Assembly (NCBI RefSeq): GCF_006546835.1
Contig: NZ_VICB01000024.1
Coordinates: forward strand, 1-52,855
Source: Actinomyces johnsonii
GTDB taxonomy: Bacteria; Actinomycetota; Actinomycetes; Actinomycetales; Actinomycetaceae
DNA length: 52,855 bases
Direction of reading: 5' to 3'
Position 1 is the stretch's first letter. Every line of letters begins with the position of its first letter. The position numbers and the translations under genes were made by a program. The notes under the pieces were generated by a model that made no database searches, was not told the DNA's origin, and saw nothing but the letters and a program-made list of their open reading frames with translations. Of the stretch, positions 15,495 to 24,586 are shown piece after piece.

Positions 15495-15504
15495 CCGGAA
15501 GGGC

Positions 15505-15528
15505 CCGCAGAACGGCGTCGTTCCGCGG
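15505..15528 (+). terminator. Short stem-loop after nanE
   Basis: CCGCAGAACG (15505-15514) pairs with CGTTCCGCGG (15519-15528) with one mismatch and a 4-base loop, 11 bases after the nanE stop. Confidence 0.5.
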
Positions 15529-15695
15529 CTTGCTCCGTATGTGACGGATGTGACTGATGGGGTGCGAATGTGCGAATTGTTACTCGCTATCCAGCGCGAC
15601 ACTCCGGTCTGACCTGACAAACCCAAGGTTTTATGCGTAGCGTTGCCAGAAGTGGCACCACACAAGGGTGTCCGTCCACGATCGAGAGGGAAGAC

Positions 15696-15977
15696 ATGTC
15701 CGTCAACCGCACCGAGCTCATCGCCGCCATCGCCGAGAAGGCCGGCCTGACCAAGACCGACGCCGACGCCTTCCTGGGAGCCTTCCAGGATGTCCTCGTT
15801 GAGAACGTCGCCAAGGGTGAGGCCGTGAAGATCACCGGCCTCATGGGTATCGAGCGCGTCGAGCGTGCCGCACGCACCGGCCGTAACCCCCGCACCGGTG
15901 AGGAGATCCAGATCCCCGCCGGCTACGGTGTCAAGGTCACCGTCGGCTCCTCGCTGAAGAAGGCTGTCGCCGAGTGA
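15696..15977 (+). CDS. hup: HU-family DNA-binding protein
   Basis: This 93-residue histone-like protein bends and compacts DNA as a dimer. It starts MSVNRTELIAAIAEKAGLTKTDADAFLGAFQ, the HU helical base, and carries the DNA-clasping arm with RTGRNPRTGEEIQIPAG. Length matches the short bacterial HU form, without the lysine/alanine-rich tail seen in many actinobacterial HU proteins. GAGAGGGAAG precedes the ATG. It stands alone between the nan cluster and an ABC exporter and has its own strong stem-loop downstream. The placement is probably coincidental to sialic acid use. Confidence 0.95.
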   Translation: MSVNRTELIAAIAEKAGLTKTDADAFLGAFQDVLVENVAKGEAVKITGLMGIERVERAARTGRNPRTGEEIQIPAGYGVKVTVGSSLKKAVAE

Positions 15978-16004
15978 TACGTGGGGCCGTGCCCCTGATG
16001 TCCT

Positions 16005-16050
16005 GATTCCGGTCCGTCGCTGCCCAGACGCGCAGTGGCGGACCGGAATC
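16005..16050 (+). terminator. Long stem-loop after the HU gene
   Basis: GATTCCGGTCCGTCGCTG (16005-16022) pairs with CAGTGGCGGACCGGAATC (16033-16050) over 18 positions, two of them G-U. GTTCT follows. Confidence 0.75.
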
Positions 16051-16217
16051 GTTCTAAGTGCTTCTGATATGCCCTGGTGCTCGATCCTCGCGCAGGATGC
16101 CATGGCCGGTATGCCACTGATGATGCTCAGGGGACGGTGCCGCGGGAGGAGGCGGGAATCTCCGATCTCCTCCTGTCGATGGAGGTCTGAACAAGCGGAC
16201 GTTCTTACAGTGGAAAC

Positions 16218-17063
16218 ATGTCTGCTTTCACGTCCGCAGAGAATCAGCCCGACGGCTCTCCCACAGTCGGCGCGCTGGCCGGGGCCCCGCCCAGTCCCGC
16301 CTCCGTACCGGCGCTCCAGCTGGTGGAACTGGTCAAGACCTTCGATCGCAAAGTCGCGGTGGATCGGCTGAGCCTCGACATCCCCGTCTCCAGCTTCTAC
16401 GGCATCGTCGGCCCCAACGGGGCCGGGAAGACAACCAGCCTGTCGATGGCCACCGGCCTGCTGCGTCCCGATGCCGGTCGGGCACTGGTCCACGGCGTCG
16501 ACGTATGGGCCGAACCGCTACGGGCCAAGGCTCTTCTGGGAGTTCTGCCCGACGGCCTGCGAACCTTCGACCGTCTCAACGGTCTTGAGCTCGTCACCTA
16601 CTCCGGCCTCCTGCGCGGGCTCGAGCGCGACGTCGTCGTGCCCCGGGCAACCGAGCTGGTCAAGGTTCTGGGGCTGTGGGAGGCCGGCACCACACTGGTG
16701 GCCGACTACTCGGCGGGTATGCGAAAGAAGGTTCACCTGGCCTGCGCCATGGTGCACTCGCCCTCCATCCTGGTCCTGGATGAGCCCTTCGAGGCCGTTG
16801 ACCCGATTTCGGCGCAGACGATTCAGGCGATTCTGCGGGACTACGCCGCTGCCGGAGGAACCGTGGTTATTTCCAGCCACGTCATGGCCACTGTGCAGCG
16901 CCTGTGCGACCACGTGGCCATTATCAACGCCGGCCGAGTCGTCGTTGCGGGGACGACGGAGCAGGTCGCCGCCGGGGCCGACCTCGAGCAGCGCTTCACC
17001 GAGCTGGTGGGGGCCCAGGTGCGAACGGAGGGGCTGTCATGGTTGCGACCCTCATCAAGCTGA
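16218..17063 (+). CDS. ABC transporter ATPase (ABC-2 exporter type)
   Basis: The 281-residue nucleotide-binding protein has a roughly 30-residue leader, Walker A GPNGAGKTT (near residue 65), signature YSAGMRKKVHLACAM, Walker B ILVLDEPFEAVD and the switch histidine in VISSHVMATV. The fold and the single downstream permease fit the CcmA/EcsA-like exporters, which move drugs, lipids or peptides outward. The substrate is not recognisable. The last 25 bases overlap the start of the permease gene, so the two are translationally coupled. Confidence 0.87.
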   Translation: MSAFTSAENQPDGSPTVGALAGAPPSPASVPALQLVELVKTFDRKVAVDRLSLDIPVSSFYGIVGPNGAGKTTSLSMATGLLRPDAGRALVHGVDVWAEPLRAKALLGVLPDGLRTFDRLNGLELVTYSGLLRGLERDVVVPRATELVKVLGLWEAGTTLVADYSAGMRKKVHLACAMVHSPSILVLDEPFEAVDPISAQTIQAILRDYAAAGGTVVISSHVMATVQRLCDHVAIINAGRVVVAGTTEQVAAGADLEQRFTELVGAQVRTEGLSWLRPSSS

Positions 17064-18769
17064 AATGGCGTCTGACCCTCAACGCCTTGACCAAGAACGT
17101 CTGGGCCATCGTCGGAACCGTGTTGGGAGTCCTGTACGGGCTGGGAGCCCTCGCCATGGTGCTGGCCGGCGCCGTCGGGCTGGGGCTGAGCGCCGATCCC
17201 CGTGTGGCTGCGCTGGTGCTCGGCTCCCTCGGGGCGCTGCTGGTGGTCGGCTGGGCGCTGGTGCCGCTGCTCGTCACCGGGGTCGACTCAACCCTGGATC
17301 CCCGAGCCATGGCCGCCTGGACCGCTCCGTCCCGAGGGCTGGCCGCCGGGCTGCTGGCCGCAGGAATCCTTGGCATCCCCGGCTGCCTGACGGCAGTCGT
17401 CTGTCTCGTCCCGGTTCTCACCTGGCTGGTGGCGGGCCGGTTCTTAGCGGCGCTTCTGGCGCTGCTGTGCGCTCCGGCTGCTCTGGCCACCTGCGTCATC
17501 GTCTCCCGCATCGTAGTGACGGCCGCGGGCATCTCCTCCTCCCGTCGCGGACGAGAGACGACGGCGATCATCGCCTTCCTGACCTTCCTGGCGGCCACGC
17601 AGCTTCCCAACCTCCTTCCCAGGCTCATCGGGGACGACATCGCCGGCTCCCTCGAGCGGCTCCAAGCCGTTGCCCGAGCACTGGGACTGACCCCCTTCGG
17701 CTGGGCCTTCGCCGCTCCCGGGCTCATGGCCACCGGTTCGGTGCTGCCTGCTCTGGCTCTGACGGTCGGGTCCTGGATCATTCCCGTGGCCCTGCTTCCC
17801 CTGTGGCAACGCGTGGTGGGCAGGGTGATGACCTCTCCGGGGACATCGCAGACTCGCACGCGCGCCTACTCCTCGCATAGCGCAGACGGGCACTGCGATC
17901 CGCAGGCCGAAGACCAGATCGACGTCCTCCCCTGGGCCCGTAGACTCGGCTCCCTGATACCGCGGCCCGCAGCCGCCGTGGCGGCCCGCAGTCTGCGCTA
18001 CTGGCGCACCGATCCCAGGTATCTGGTCCAGTTCCTGGCCGTCCTGCTCATGCCGGTGGTCCTCGTCCTGGTTCCCGCTCTCAACTCCAGTCGACTCGTC
18101 TTCACCATCGACGGGCATCGGATGGAGACCGGCTTCGCCATCGGCCACGCCCCGGCCATGCTGCTGTTCATGGCGCCCTCTCTGGCCGTGTTCGTGGGCT
18201 GGGCGATCCATGACGACCTGGGTATGGACTCCACCGCGCTGTGGAGTCATATCAGCGCCGGGATCAATGGAGCGCACGACCGCCTGGGACGGGTTGTCGG
18301 AGCGGCTCTGTGGCAGGTCCCCATGCTGCTCGCCGTCGAGGCGCTCATGAGTCTGTGGACCGGCCGCTGGGAGACGCTTCCGGCCGTCACCGGCGCCTGT
18401 CTGGCCCTCTACGGCTGTGCGCTGGCGTGGTCCTGCCTCACCAGTGTCCTCTTGCCCTATGAGACAGTGGCTCCCGGAGACAGCCCCATGCGCTCGCGGA
18501 CTTCGGGAACGGCTTTTCTCGCTGCGATCATCCAGATGGTGGCGATCCTGGTTCTCCTGGCCGTCTGCTCACCCGTCCTGGGGGCGGCGATCTACGGCGT
18601 CGTCTGGGACTCGCAGTGGTGGGGGTGGGGCGCGCTCGGCCTGGGGATCGTCTGGTGCGCTCTGACGCTCTGGGGAGGCATTGTCTTCGGGGGGCGGCTG
18701 CTGGACCGGCGCGGTCCCCAGGTTCTTGCAGTGATCCACACGTGGTCGGGGCACGCTCAGCCGGTGTGA
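17039..18769 (+). CDS. ABC-2-like transporter permease, large membrane protein
   Basis: The 576-residue protein has about twelve hydrophobic segments in two blocks (roughly residues 20-290 and 345-570), separated by a polar stretch near 275-330. It starts MVATLIKLKWRLTLNALTKN, an amphipathic entry helix typical of exporter permeases. The ATG at 17039 lies inside the end of the ATPase gene; an open frame further upstream is a shadow. It is the membrane partner of the preceding ATPase. The substrate is unknown. The stop codon lies inside a small inverted repeat. Confidence 0.82.
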   Translation: MVATLIKLKWRLTLNALTKNVWAIVGTVLGVLYGLGALAMVLAGAVGLGLSADPRVAALVLGSLGALLVVGWALVPLLVTGVDSTLDPRAMAAWTAPSRGLAAGLLAAGILGIPGCLTAVVCLVPVLTWLVAGRFLAALLALLCAPAALATCVIVSRIVVTAAGISSSRRGRETTAIIAFLTFLAATQLPNLLPRLIGDDIAGSLERLQAVARALGLTPFGWAFAAPGLMATGSVLPALALTVGSWIIPVALLPLWQRVVGRVMTSPGTSQTRTRAYSSHSADGHCDPQAEDQIDVLPWARRLGSLIPRPAAAVAARSLRYWRTDPRYLVQFLAVLLMPVVLVLVPALNSSRLVFTIDGHRMETGFAIGHAPAMLLFMAPSLAVFVGWAIHDDLGMDSTALWSHISAGINGAHDRLGRVVGAALWQVPMLLAVEALMSLWTGRWETLPAVTGACLALYGCALAWSCLTSVLLPYETVAPGDSPMRSRTSGTAFLAAIIQMVAILVLLAVCSPVLGAAIYGVVWDSQWWGWGALGLGIVWCALTLWGGIVFGGRLLDRRGPQVLAVIHTWSGHAQPV

Positions 18770-18786
18770 TCATGGCAGTCACACCG
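18762..18786 (+). terminator. Short inverted repeat spanning the ABC permease stop codon
   Basis: CGGTGTGA (18762-18769) pairs with TCACACCG (18779-18786). The TGA stop forms the end of the left arm. This is a weak terminator candidate. Confidence 0.4.
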
Positions 18787-18909
18787 TCATAGGCTGATCG
18801 ATTCTGACAAATCGGGATAGGATTGCTGTAAAGTCGCTCAAGAATGTAGCGGCTCACAGAGGTCAGTAGACTCAGAACACCTAGTCGTTATGTCAGAGAG
18901 GACATCACC

Positions 18910-19650
18910 GTGCAGCTTGTCATTCTGGACTCCGCTCAGGCACTCGCACAGCGGGCGGCCGACGAGATCGAGGCGCTGCTGACGGACAAACCGGCAGCCG
19001 TACTGGGGACCGCCACCGGGTCCTCACCCCTGCCCCTGTATGATGAGCTCGCCGCTCGCTGCGCCGCCGGACGCATCAGCTTCGCCGAGGTCACAGGCTT
19101 CATGCTCGACGAGTACGTCGGCCTGCATGCCGGGCACCCGGAGCGCTACGCCACCTTCATGGAGACCAACCTGCGCTCCCGCGTCGACATGCGTCCCGGT
19201 GCCCTGCACGGACCGGACGCGCTGAGTGAGGATCTTGAGGCGGCCTGCCGGGACTACGAGGCGCAGATGGCGGCCGCCGGCTACTGCGACTTGCAGATCC
19301 TCGGCATCGGCTCCGACGGGCACATCGGATTCAACGAGCCCGGTGGCGCCCTCGACTCGCGCACGCACGTCGGCGAGCTCCACGAGCAGACCCGCCGAGA
19401 CAACGCCCGCTTCTTCGACGGCGACGTCGACGCGGTCCCCACCCACTGCATCACCCAGGGGCTGGCCACCATCATGGAGGCCCGCAAGCTCGTCCTCATC
19501 GCCACCGGAGAGGGCAAGGCTGAGGCCATTGCCCAGCTCGTGGAGGGCGAGGTGAGCCCCGAGTGGCCGGCCACCGTCATGCAGCGCCACGACGACGCCC
19601 TGGTGCTGGTCGACCCCGCGGCCGCCAGCAGGCTCACGTCCAAGCACTGA
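18910..19650 (+). CDS. nagB: Glucosamine-6-phosphate deaminase
   Basis: The enzyme converts glucosamine-6-phosphate to fructose-6-phosphate and ammonia, the last step of amino-sugar and sialic acid use. The 246-residue protein has phosphate-loop GTATGSSPLPLY (33-44), the catalytic pair in DEYVGL (Asp67, Glu68) and GSDGHIGFNEPG with catalytic Asp136, His138 and Glu143. It uses a GTG start preceded by AGAGAGGA. It is monocistronic, 3.4 kb from nanE. NagA, which would supply its substrate, is not in the window. TATGTCAGAGAGGACATC, overlapping the ribosome binding site (18889-18906), loosely resembles the nan repeat, but not enough to call. Confidence 0.94.
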   Translation: MQLVILDSAQALAQRAADEIEALLTDKPAAVLGTATGSSPLPLYDELAARCAAGRISFAEVTGFMLDEYVGLHAGHPERYATFMETNLRSRVDMRPGALHGPDALSEDLEAACRDYEAQMAAAGYCDLQILGIGSDGHIGFNEPGGALDSRTHVGELHEQTRRDNARFFDGDVDAVPTHCITQGLATIMEARKLVLIATGEGKAEAIAQLVEGEVSPEWPATVMQRHDDALVLVDPAAASRLTSKH

Positions 19651-19744
19651 CAGAGTCGTCGAGTATCTCAGGGAGAGCCTCCCCACAGACTCAGAATGGG
19701 GTGGGCGACTGCCGTTGTACCCCGTCCGACCTACACTGGGCGGC

Positions 19745-20110
19745 ATGACAGACGTCCTCGCCAGTGCTGATCCAGGATCGCCCGGAGCTCCGACCGACCC
19801 GGCCTCCGAGCCCACGCAGGGCGTCGGTACGGCCGTCCTGGAGCGCGAGGAGCTCCAGTCGACCGACGACGGCGATGCGGACCGCTTCGCCCACTACGTC
19901 CGCAAGGACAAGATCGCTGCGGCCGCCGTCACCGGGCGCCCCGTCGTCGCCCTGTGCGGCAAGGTATGGACGCCCGGGCGCGACCCGTCGAAGTACCCGG
20001 TGTGTCCCACCTGCAAGTCCATCTACGAGGAGATGCGCAGTGGGGGCGACTCCGACGGTGGCAAGGGCCCCCGTTTCCCCCGCTTCCCGTTCGGGCGAGG
20101 CGGTCGGTGA
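19745..20110 (+). CDS. DUF3039 family protein (small zinc-ribbon-like actinobacterial protein)
   Basis: This 121-residue protein has a variable acidic N-terminus, then the conserved DUF3039 core: RFAHYVRKDKIAAAAVTGRP, a cysteine in ALCGKVWTP and a CPTC pair in YPVCPTCKSIYEEM. The His and three Cys could bind a metal, but this is inference. The tail is glycine- and arginine-rich. Function is unknown in the family. The stop overlaps the GTG start of the next gene (GTGA), coupling it to the helicase. Confidence 0.85.
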   Translation: MTDVLASADPGSPGAPTDPASEPTQGVGTAVLEREELQSTDDGDADRFAHYVRKDKIAAAAVTGRPVVALCGKVWTPGRDPSKYPVCPTCKSIYEEMRSGGDSDGGKGPRFPRFPFGRGGR

Positions 20111-21930
20111 ACGCCGCCCGCGGCGGCCAGGCGACCCACCCCGCCCCGACGCGAGTCTCGACGTCGGCGGCCCAGAACCTCCCTCCGGCCTACCCGCGTC
20201 GCGCCGCCTGGGGAACGGCCGGGTCACTGCGCGCCTGGCAGGCCGCGGCCCTGGGGCAGTACCTGGAGGCGATGCCCCAGGACTTCCTGGCCGTGGCCAC
20301 ACCCGGAGCGGGAAAGACGACCTTCGCGCTGCGGGTGGCCACCGAGCTGCTCAGCTCCTGCGACGTCCACAAGGTGACGATCGTCTGCCCCACCGAGCAC
20401 CTCAAGTACCAGTGGGCCGAGGCGGCCGCCCGTGTCGGTATCCACATCGACCCCTCCTACTCCAACTCCCAGGGGGCGCTTGGATCGCGCTTCGACGGCG
20501 TCGCCCTGACCTACGCGCAGGTGGCCGCCAACGCCAACCTGCACCGCGCCCGCACCGACCAGGCCCGTACCCTCGTCATCCTCGACGAGATCCACCACGG
20601 CGGGGACGCCCTGAGCTGGGGGGACGCGATCCGCGAGGCCTTCACCCCGGCGCGTCGGCGGCTCGCCCTGACTGGGACGCCCTTCCGCTCCGATACCTCC
20701 CCGATTCCATTCGTGCGCTACCAGGAGGACGCCTCCGGTTCGAAGCGCTCCCAGGCGGATTACTCCTACGGCTACTCCGACGCGCTGCGAGACGGCGTCG
20801 TGCGCCCGGTGATGTTCATGTCCTACTCGGGCCAGATGCGGTGGCGCACCAAGGCGGGCGATGAGGTCGCGGCCCGTCTGGGCGAGCCCCTCACCAAGGA
20901 CATGGAGGCTCAGGCCTGGCGCACCGCGCTCGACCCTGCGGGGGAGTGGATCCCCGCGGTCCTGGCCGCCGCCGACCAGCGCCTGACCGAGGTGCGTCGC
21001 CAGGTACCCGATGCCGGAGCCCTCGTCATCGCCTCCGACCAGGCCAAAGCCCGGGCCTATGCCAAGCAACTGCGCGCCATCACCGGCCAGGCCCCCACCG
21101 TGGTCCTCTCCGACGACAACGGCGCCTCCAGCCGTATCGAGGCCTTCTCCGCCTCCACCGACCGCTGGCTGGTGGCCGTGCGCATGGTCTCCGAAGGGGT
21201 GGACGTCCCCCGGCTCGCCGTGGGCGTCTACGCCACCTCAACCTCCACCCCGCTGTTCTTCGCCCAGGCTGTGGGGCGCTTCGTGCGCTCGCGGGCCCGC
21301 GGCGAGACCGCCTCGGTCTTCCTCCCCTCGGTCACGCCCCTGCTGGCTCTGGCCGGTGAGATGGAGGTGGCCCGCGACCACATCCTGCGCCGTCCCGACT
21401 CGGCGGCGCAGGAGGATGCCCTGTTCAGCCCCGAGGACAAGCTGCTCGCCGAGGCCAACAAGACTGAGAGCGCCTCGGCCGATCTGCTGCCCGGCTTCGA
21501 GGCCATGGACAGCCAGGCCGAGTTCGACCGTGTCCTCTTCGACGGCGGCGAGTTCGGGACCGGCGCCATGGTCGGCAGCATCGAGGAGCAGGAGTACCTG
21601 GGGCTGCCGGGGCTGCTGGAGCCCGAGCAGGTGACCGCTCTGCTGCGCCAGCGCCAGGACAAGCAGATCGCTTCCCAGAAGAAGCAGGATGCCGCTGCGG
21701 CTCAGAGACGGAAGAACTCGGGTGTCGACGACGCCAGGCGCCGGGCGGCGGCCCGTAAGGAGCTCTCCCAGCTGGTGGCCGCCTGGGCCCGCCGCTCGAG
21801 CCAGCCGCACGGCGTCGTCCACAACGAGCTTCGGCGCGTGTGCGGGGGACCCGAAGTGGCGGCCGCCTCCACCGAGGAGATCGAGAAGCGCATCCAGACT
21901 CTGCGGCGCTGGTTCGTCGGCAAGCGCTGA
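20107..21930 (+). CDS. Superfamily 2 DNA/RNA helicase (DEAD/DEAH type)
   Basis: The 607-residue protein shows motif I ATPGAGKTT (near residue 63), motif II LDEIHHGG (near 160), motif III LTGTPFRSD, motif V MVSEGVDVPRLAVGVYATS and motif VI QAVGRFVRSR, the order of type III-restriction/RadD-like SF2 enzymes. A roughly 200-residue C-terminal region is charged and includes a coiled-coil-like stretch (LRQRQDKQIASQKKQDAAAA). I chose GTG at 20107 because it overlaps the DUF3039 stop; the frame is open upstream only as a shadow of that gene. Its cellular role is unknown; repair or nucleic-acid remodelling is likely. Confidence 0.85.
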   Translation: MNAARGGQATHPAPTRVSTSAAQNLPPAYPRRAAWGTAGSLRAWQAAALGQYLEAMPQDFLAVATPGAGKTTFALRVATELLSSCDVHKVTIVCPTEHLKYQWAEAAARVGIHIDPSYSNSQGALGSRFDGVALTYAQVAANANLHRARTDQARTLVILDEIHHGGDALSWGDAIREAFTPARRRLALTGTPFRSDTSPIPFVRYQEDASGSKRSQADYSYGYSDALRDGVVRPVMFMSYSGQMRWRTKAGDEVAARLGEPLTKDMEAQAWRTALDPAGEWIPAVLAAADQRLTEVRRQVPDAGALVIASDQAKARAYAKQLRAITGQAPTVVLSDDNGASSRIEAFSASTDRWLVAVRMVSEGVDVPRLAVGVYATSTSTPLFFAQAVGRFVRSRARGETASVFLPSVTPLLALAGEMEVARDHILRRPDSAAQEDALFSPEDKLLAEANKTESASADLLPGFEAMDSQAEFDRVLFDGGEFGTGAMVGSIEEQEYLGLPGLLEPEQVTALLRQRQDKQIASQKKQDAAAAQRRKNSGVDDARRRAAARKELSQLVAAWARRSSQPHGVVHNELRRVCGGPEVAAASTEEIEKRIQTLRRWFVGKR

Positions 21931-21987
21931 CCCACCTGAGGTGGCCAGGTGCGGACGTGGATCCGCCCTGGTGTCCTCTCGGACGGC

Positions 21988-23418
21988 TCAGCGCCGGGTA
22001 GCGCCTCGCCCGTTGAGGTCGACGTGGCGGGTCGACAGCGCCGACTCGCCGTCGCTCAGTCGCCAGGCGTCATAGGGCAGTTCAGCACGGGACGCTCTGT
22101 GCCGCTCCGCTGCCGCGTTCAGAGCCTCCTTGCCGCGATGCTCTTCAATGATCCTGCCCTCATCAACCAGGAGCACCTGGAGCGGCCTGGCTCCGGCCTC
22201 ATCCAGCGCCGCCAGTCCCTGCTCGCGCGAGCTGCTGGAGACCACCAGCTCCTCGGCCGCCGTGCCCCCAGCGGCGAGGGCGCGACCGGCCCACTTACGG
22301 CCTCCTACAGTGGACTTGCCGCCCGAGGAGAACTTGGCGACCTCCTCCATGGTGCCGTCGGCGCCCTCGCGCTCCACCAACTTGTAGACGAGCGCGGCAG
22401 TCGGACGCCCCGATCCGGTGACGAGTTTGGTGCCCACGCCGTAGGAGTCCACGGGGGCCGCTCCCAGCGCGGCGATGGCGTGTTCGTCCAGGTCGTTGGT
22501 CACGGTGATCTTCGTCCTCGTCGCGCCCAGGGAATCGAGCTGGGCGCGCACCTTGAAGGCCTCGGCCACCAGGTCTCCGGAGTCCAACCGCACCGCCCCG
22601 AGCTCTCCGCCGGCCGCCCTGGCCGCCTTGACGGCCCGCTCCACGCCGGTGGCGATGTCGTAGGTGTCCACCAGGATCGTGGTGCCCGGGCCGAGACTGG
22701 CCACCTGCGCGGCGAAGGCCTCCTCCTCTGTGTCGTGCAGAAGGGTGAAAGAGTGCGCCGAGGTTCCTACCGTGGGGATTCCGTAGAGCAGCCCCGCCTC
22801 CAGGTTGCTCGTTCCCACGAAGCCGCCGACCACCGAGGCCCGGGCCGCGGCGACGGCCGCCAGTTCGTGGGCGCGGCGGGCGCCGAAATCCACGCAAGGG
22901 CGCCCGTGGGCGGCGATCGTCATACGGGATGCGGCTGCGGCGACGGCGCAGTCGTAGTTGTAGATTGACAGGGCCAGGGTCTCCAGGATGCATGCCTCGG
23001 CGAAGGTGCCCTCGACGGTCAGCAGCGGGGAACCGGCGAAGTAGCACTCGCCCTCGGCGTAGCCTCGGATCGTTCCGGTGAAGCGGTAGTTGCGCAGGAA
23101 GTCCAGAGTCTCGTCATTGACGACCCCGGTGTGGTGCAGGAAATCGATCTGGCCGGGAGTGAAGGTGAAGGCTTCGATGGCGTCCAGCAATCGACCGGTG
23201 CCGGCAACGACTCCGAAACGTCGTGATGCGGGAAGCCTGCGGCCGAAGAGCTCGAAGACGCTGCGTCTCAGGGCAGTGCCGGACTCCAGTGCTCCCTGAA
23301 GCATGGTGAGCTCATACATATCGGTCAGCAACGATGTCGAGGCTGCGGAAGCCGCGGACACGTCGACAGGGGCTGTAGAAGCAACAGTGGATCTGGCGGT
23401 GGGCGTGTAGTCGTTCAC
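21988..23418 (-). CDS. pncB: Nicotinate phosphoribosyltransferase
   Basis: The enzyme joins nicotinate to PRPP to feed NAD salvage. The 476-residue protein has the N-terminal TDMYELTML, the FTGTIRGYAEGECYF substrate region, DFGARRAHE, GTSAHSF, DTYD, the phosphate-binding VRLDSGDL and SGGKSTVGGRKWAGRAL. A low-complexity stretch of about 30 residues precedes the conserved part, so the true start might be slightly internal. It diverges from clpS across 134 bases, the same arrangement as pncB1-clpS in Mycobacterium tuberculosis. Confidence 0.92.
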   Translation of the reverse strand: MNDYTPTARSTVASTAPVDVSAASAASTSLLTDMYELTMLQGALESGTALRRSVFELFGRRLPASRRFGVVAGTGRLLDAIEAFTFTPGQIDFLHHTGVVNDETLDFLRNYRFTGTIRGYAEGECYFAGSPLLTVEGTFAEACILETLALSIYNYDCAVAAAASRMTIAAHGRPCVDFGARRAHELAAVAAARASVVGGFVGTSNLEAGLLYGIPTVGTSAHSFTLLHDTEEEAFAAQVASLGPGTTILVDTYDIATGVERAVKAARAAGGELGAVRLDSGDLVAEAFKVRAQLDSLGATRTKITVTNDLDEHAIAALGAAPVDSYGVGTKLVTGSGRPTAALVYKLVEREGADGTMEEVAKFSSGGKSTVGGRKWAGRALAAGGTAAEELVVSSSSREQGLAALDEAGARPLQVLLVDEGRIIEEHRGKEALNAAAERHRASRAELPYDAWRLSDGESALSTRHVDLNGRGATRR

Positions 23419-23552
23419 GGGAACAACCTATCGCGGCACGGAGCGGAGGCCACCTGTCGTCGGTCCGCCGTTGGTCAATCATCGGTGGTTTTTGGGAAGG
23501 TGACTGGCGGATCACCGACCTCATATTGCCGGGGCGCCGTTACCCTGGTGGC

Positions 23553-23888
23553 ATGAGCGCCTCGCTGCCCGTCGCCGAACCGGAGATCCTGGAGGAGTCT
23601 TGTGCCCGCGCTCAGCGCCTGTGGTGCACCGTGGTTCATGACGATCCGGTCAACACGATGAGTTATGTGACTTGGGTCTTCCACTCCTACTTCGGCTTCT
23701 CTCTGCCCGTGGCTGAGGCTCGCATGATGCAGGTGCACACCACCGGCCGCGCCGTCGTCTCCCGGGGCGCCCGCGAGCGCATGGAGATCGACGTGACCGC
23801 GATGCACGGCTATGGTCTGCGCGCCACGATCGAGCCTTTAGGCGACGACGGCGAGGGCTCCGCGAGCGATGCTGCAGGAGGACAGTGA
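23553..23888 (+). CDS. clpS: ClpS, adaptor of the Clp protease
   Basis: The 111-residue adaptor delivers N-degron substrates to ClpC/ClpA. The core reads TVVHDDPVNTMSYVTWVFHSYFGFSLPVAEARMMQVHTTGRAVVSRGARE, matching the N-end-rule pocket (the D-D-x-x-x-T-M motif) and Clp-docking face. The ATG at 23553 follows GGTGGC; a start at 23526 is in frame but adds nothing conserved. The last base of its stop is the first base of the next ATG. Confidence 0.9.
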   Translation: MSASLPVAEPEILEESCARAQRLWCTVVHDDPVNTMSYVTWVFHSYFGFSLPVAEARMMQVHTTGRAVVSRGARERMEIDVTAMHGYGLRATIEPLGDDGEGSASDAAGGQ

Positions 23889-24577
23889 TGCGAGCCTTTC
23901 GTCGGGTCTCCCAGGGACTGGCCTGCGGTCTCGATGACTGGGAGCGAGAGATCTTGGCCCGGTTGGCCCTTGAGGTCAGGGCCCTCCTCCAAGCGGATGA
24001 CTCCGTTCACGAGGACGCGGACGACTCGGTCGCCGCTTCGCCGTCGTCCCGTGCCGATCCGGGGCGCCCGGGGGAGAGCGAGCGGGATCGCGAGGTCCTG
24101 GCGGCTCTCGACTTCGACGTTGATCCGCCCGCCAATCACGTTCACGCCGGCCGGCCGACTACGGATCCCGTCGTCGGCGTCCTGCTGCCGAAGGCATCCG
24201 AGGATCCCATCACCGCGATGGAGGTGAGCAGTCTGACCCGCGCACGGCTGCGGGGCGACAAGGTCGCCCGCCTGGTGCGGCTGGTTGCCGAGCTACGGGT
24301 GCCATCGGGCCCCGAGGCGACGGTGCTGGTGCCGCTGGGACAGGAGGCCGACTGGCTCGGTGCGATCAACGACATCCGCCTCGTGCTGGCTCAGCGCCTG
24401 GGGATCGAGTCGGCGCAGGACGCCGGGCACGTCCACGACATCGCCTTCCAGGAGGCCCCTGAGAGCGAGACTTCTCACGAGCAGTGGTACCGCGGTACAG
24501 CGCTCGTTTACGACATGGTCACCTGGTGGCAGGAATCACTGGTATCCGCGCTGTTCGGGGGCACAGGGCCCGCATAG
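23888..24577 (+). CDS. DUF2017 family protein
   Basis: This 229-residue actinobacterial protein of unknown function regularly follows clpS. It starts MRAFRRVSQGLACGLDDWEREILARLALEVRALL and later has LTRARLRGDKVARLVRLVAEL and the conserved end 'WYRGTALVYDMVTWWQESLVSALF'. It is soluble, with no signal or membrane segment. Strict coupling to clpS (start inside the clpS stop) suggests a role with protein turnover, but nothing in the sequence proves it. Confidence 0.85.
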   Translation: MRAFRRVSQGLACGLDDWEREILARLALEVRALLQADDSVHEDADDSVAASPSSRADPGRPGESERDREVLAALDFDVDPPANHVHAGRPTTDPVVGVLLPKASEDPITAMEVSSLTRARLRGDKVARLVRLVAELRVPSGPEATVLVPLGQEADWLGAINDIRLVLAQRLGIESAQDAGHVHDIAFQEAPESETSHEQWYRGTALVYDMVTWWQESLVSALFGGTGPA

Positions 24578-24586
24578 TCTCGCTGT

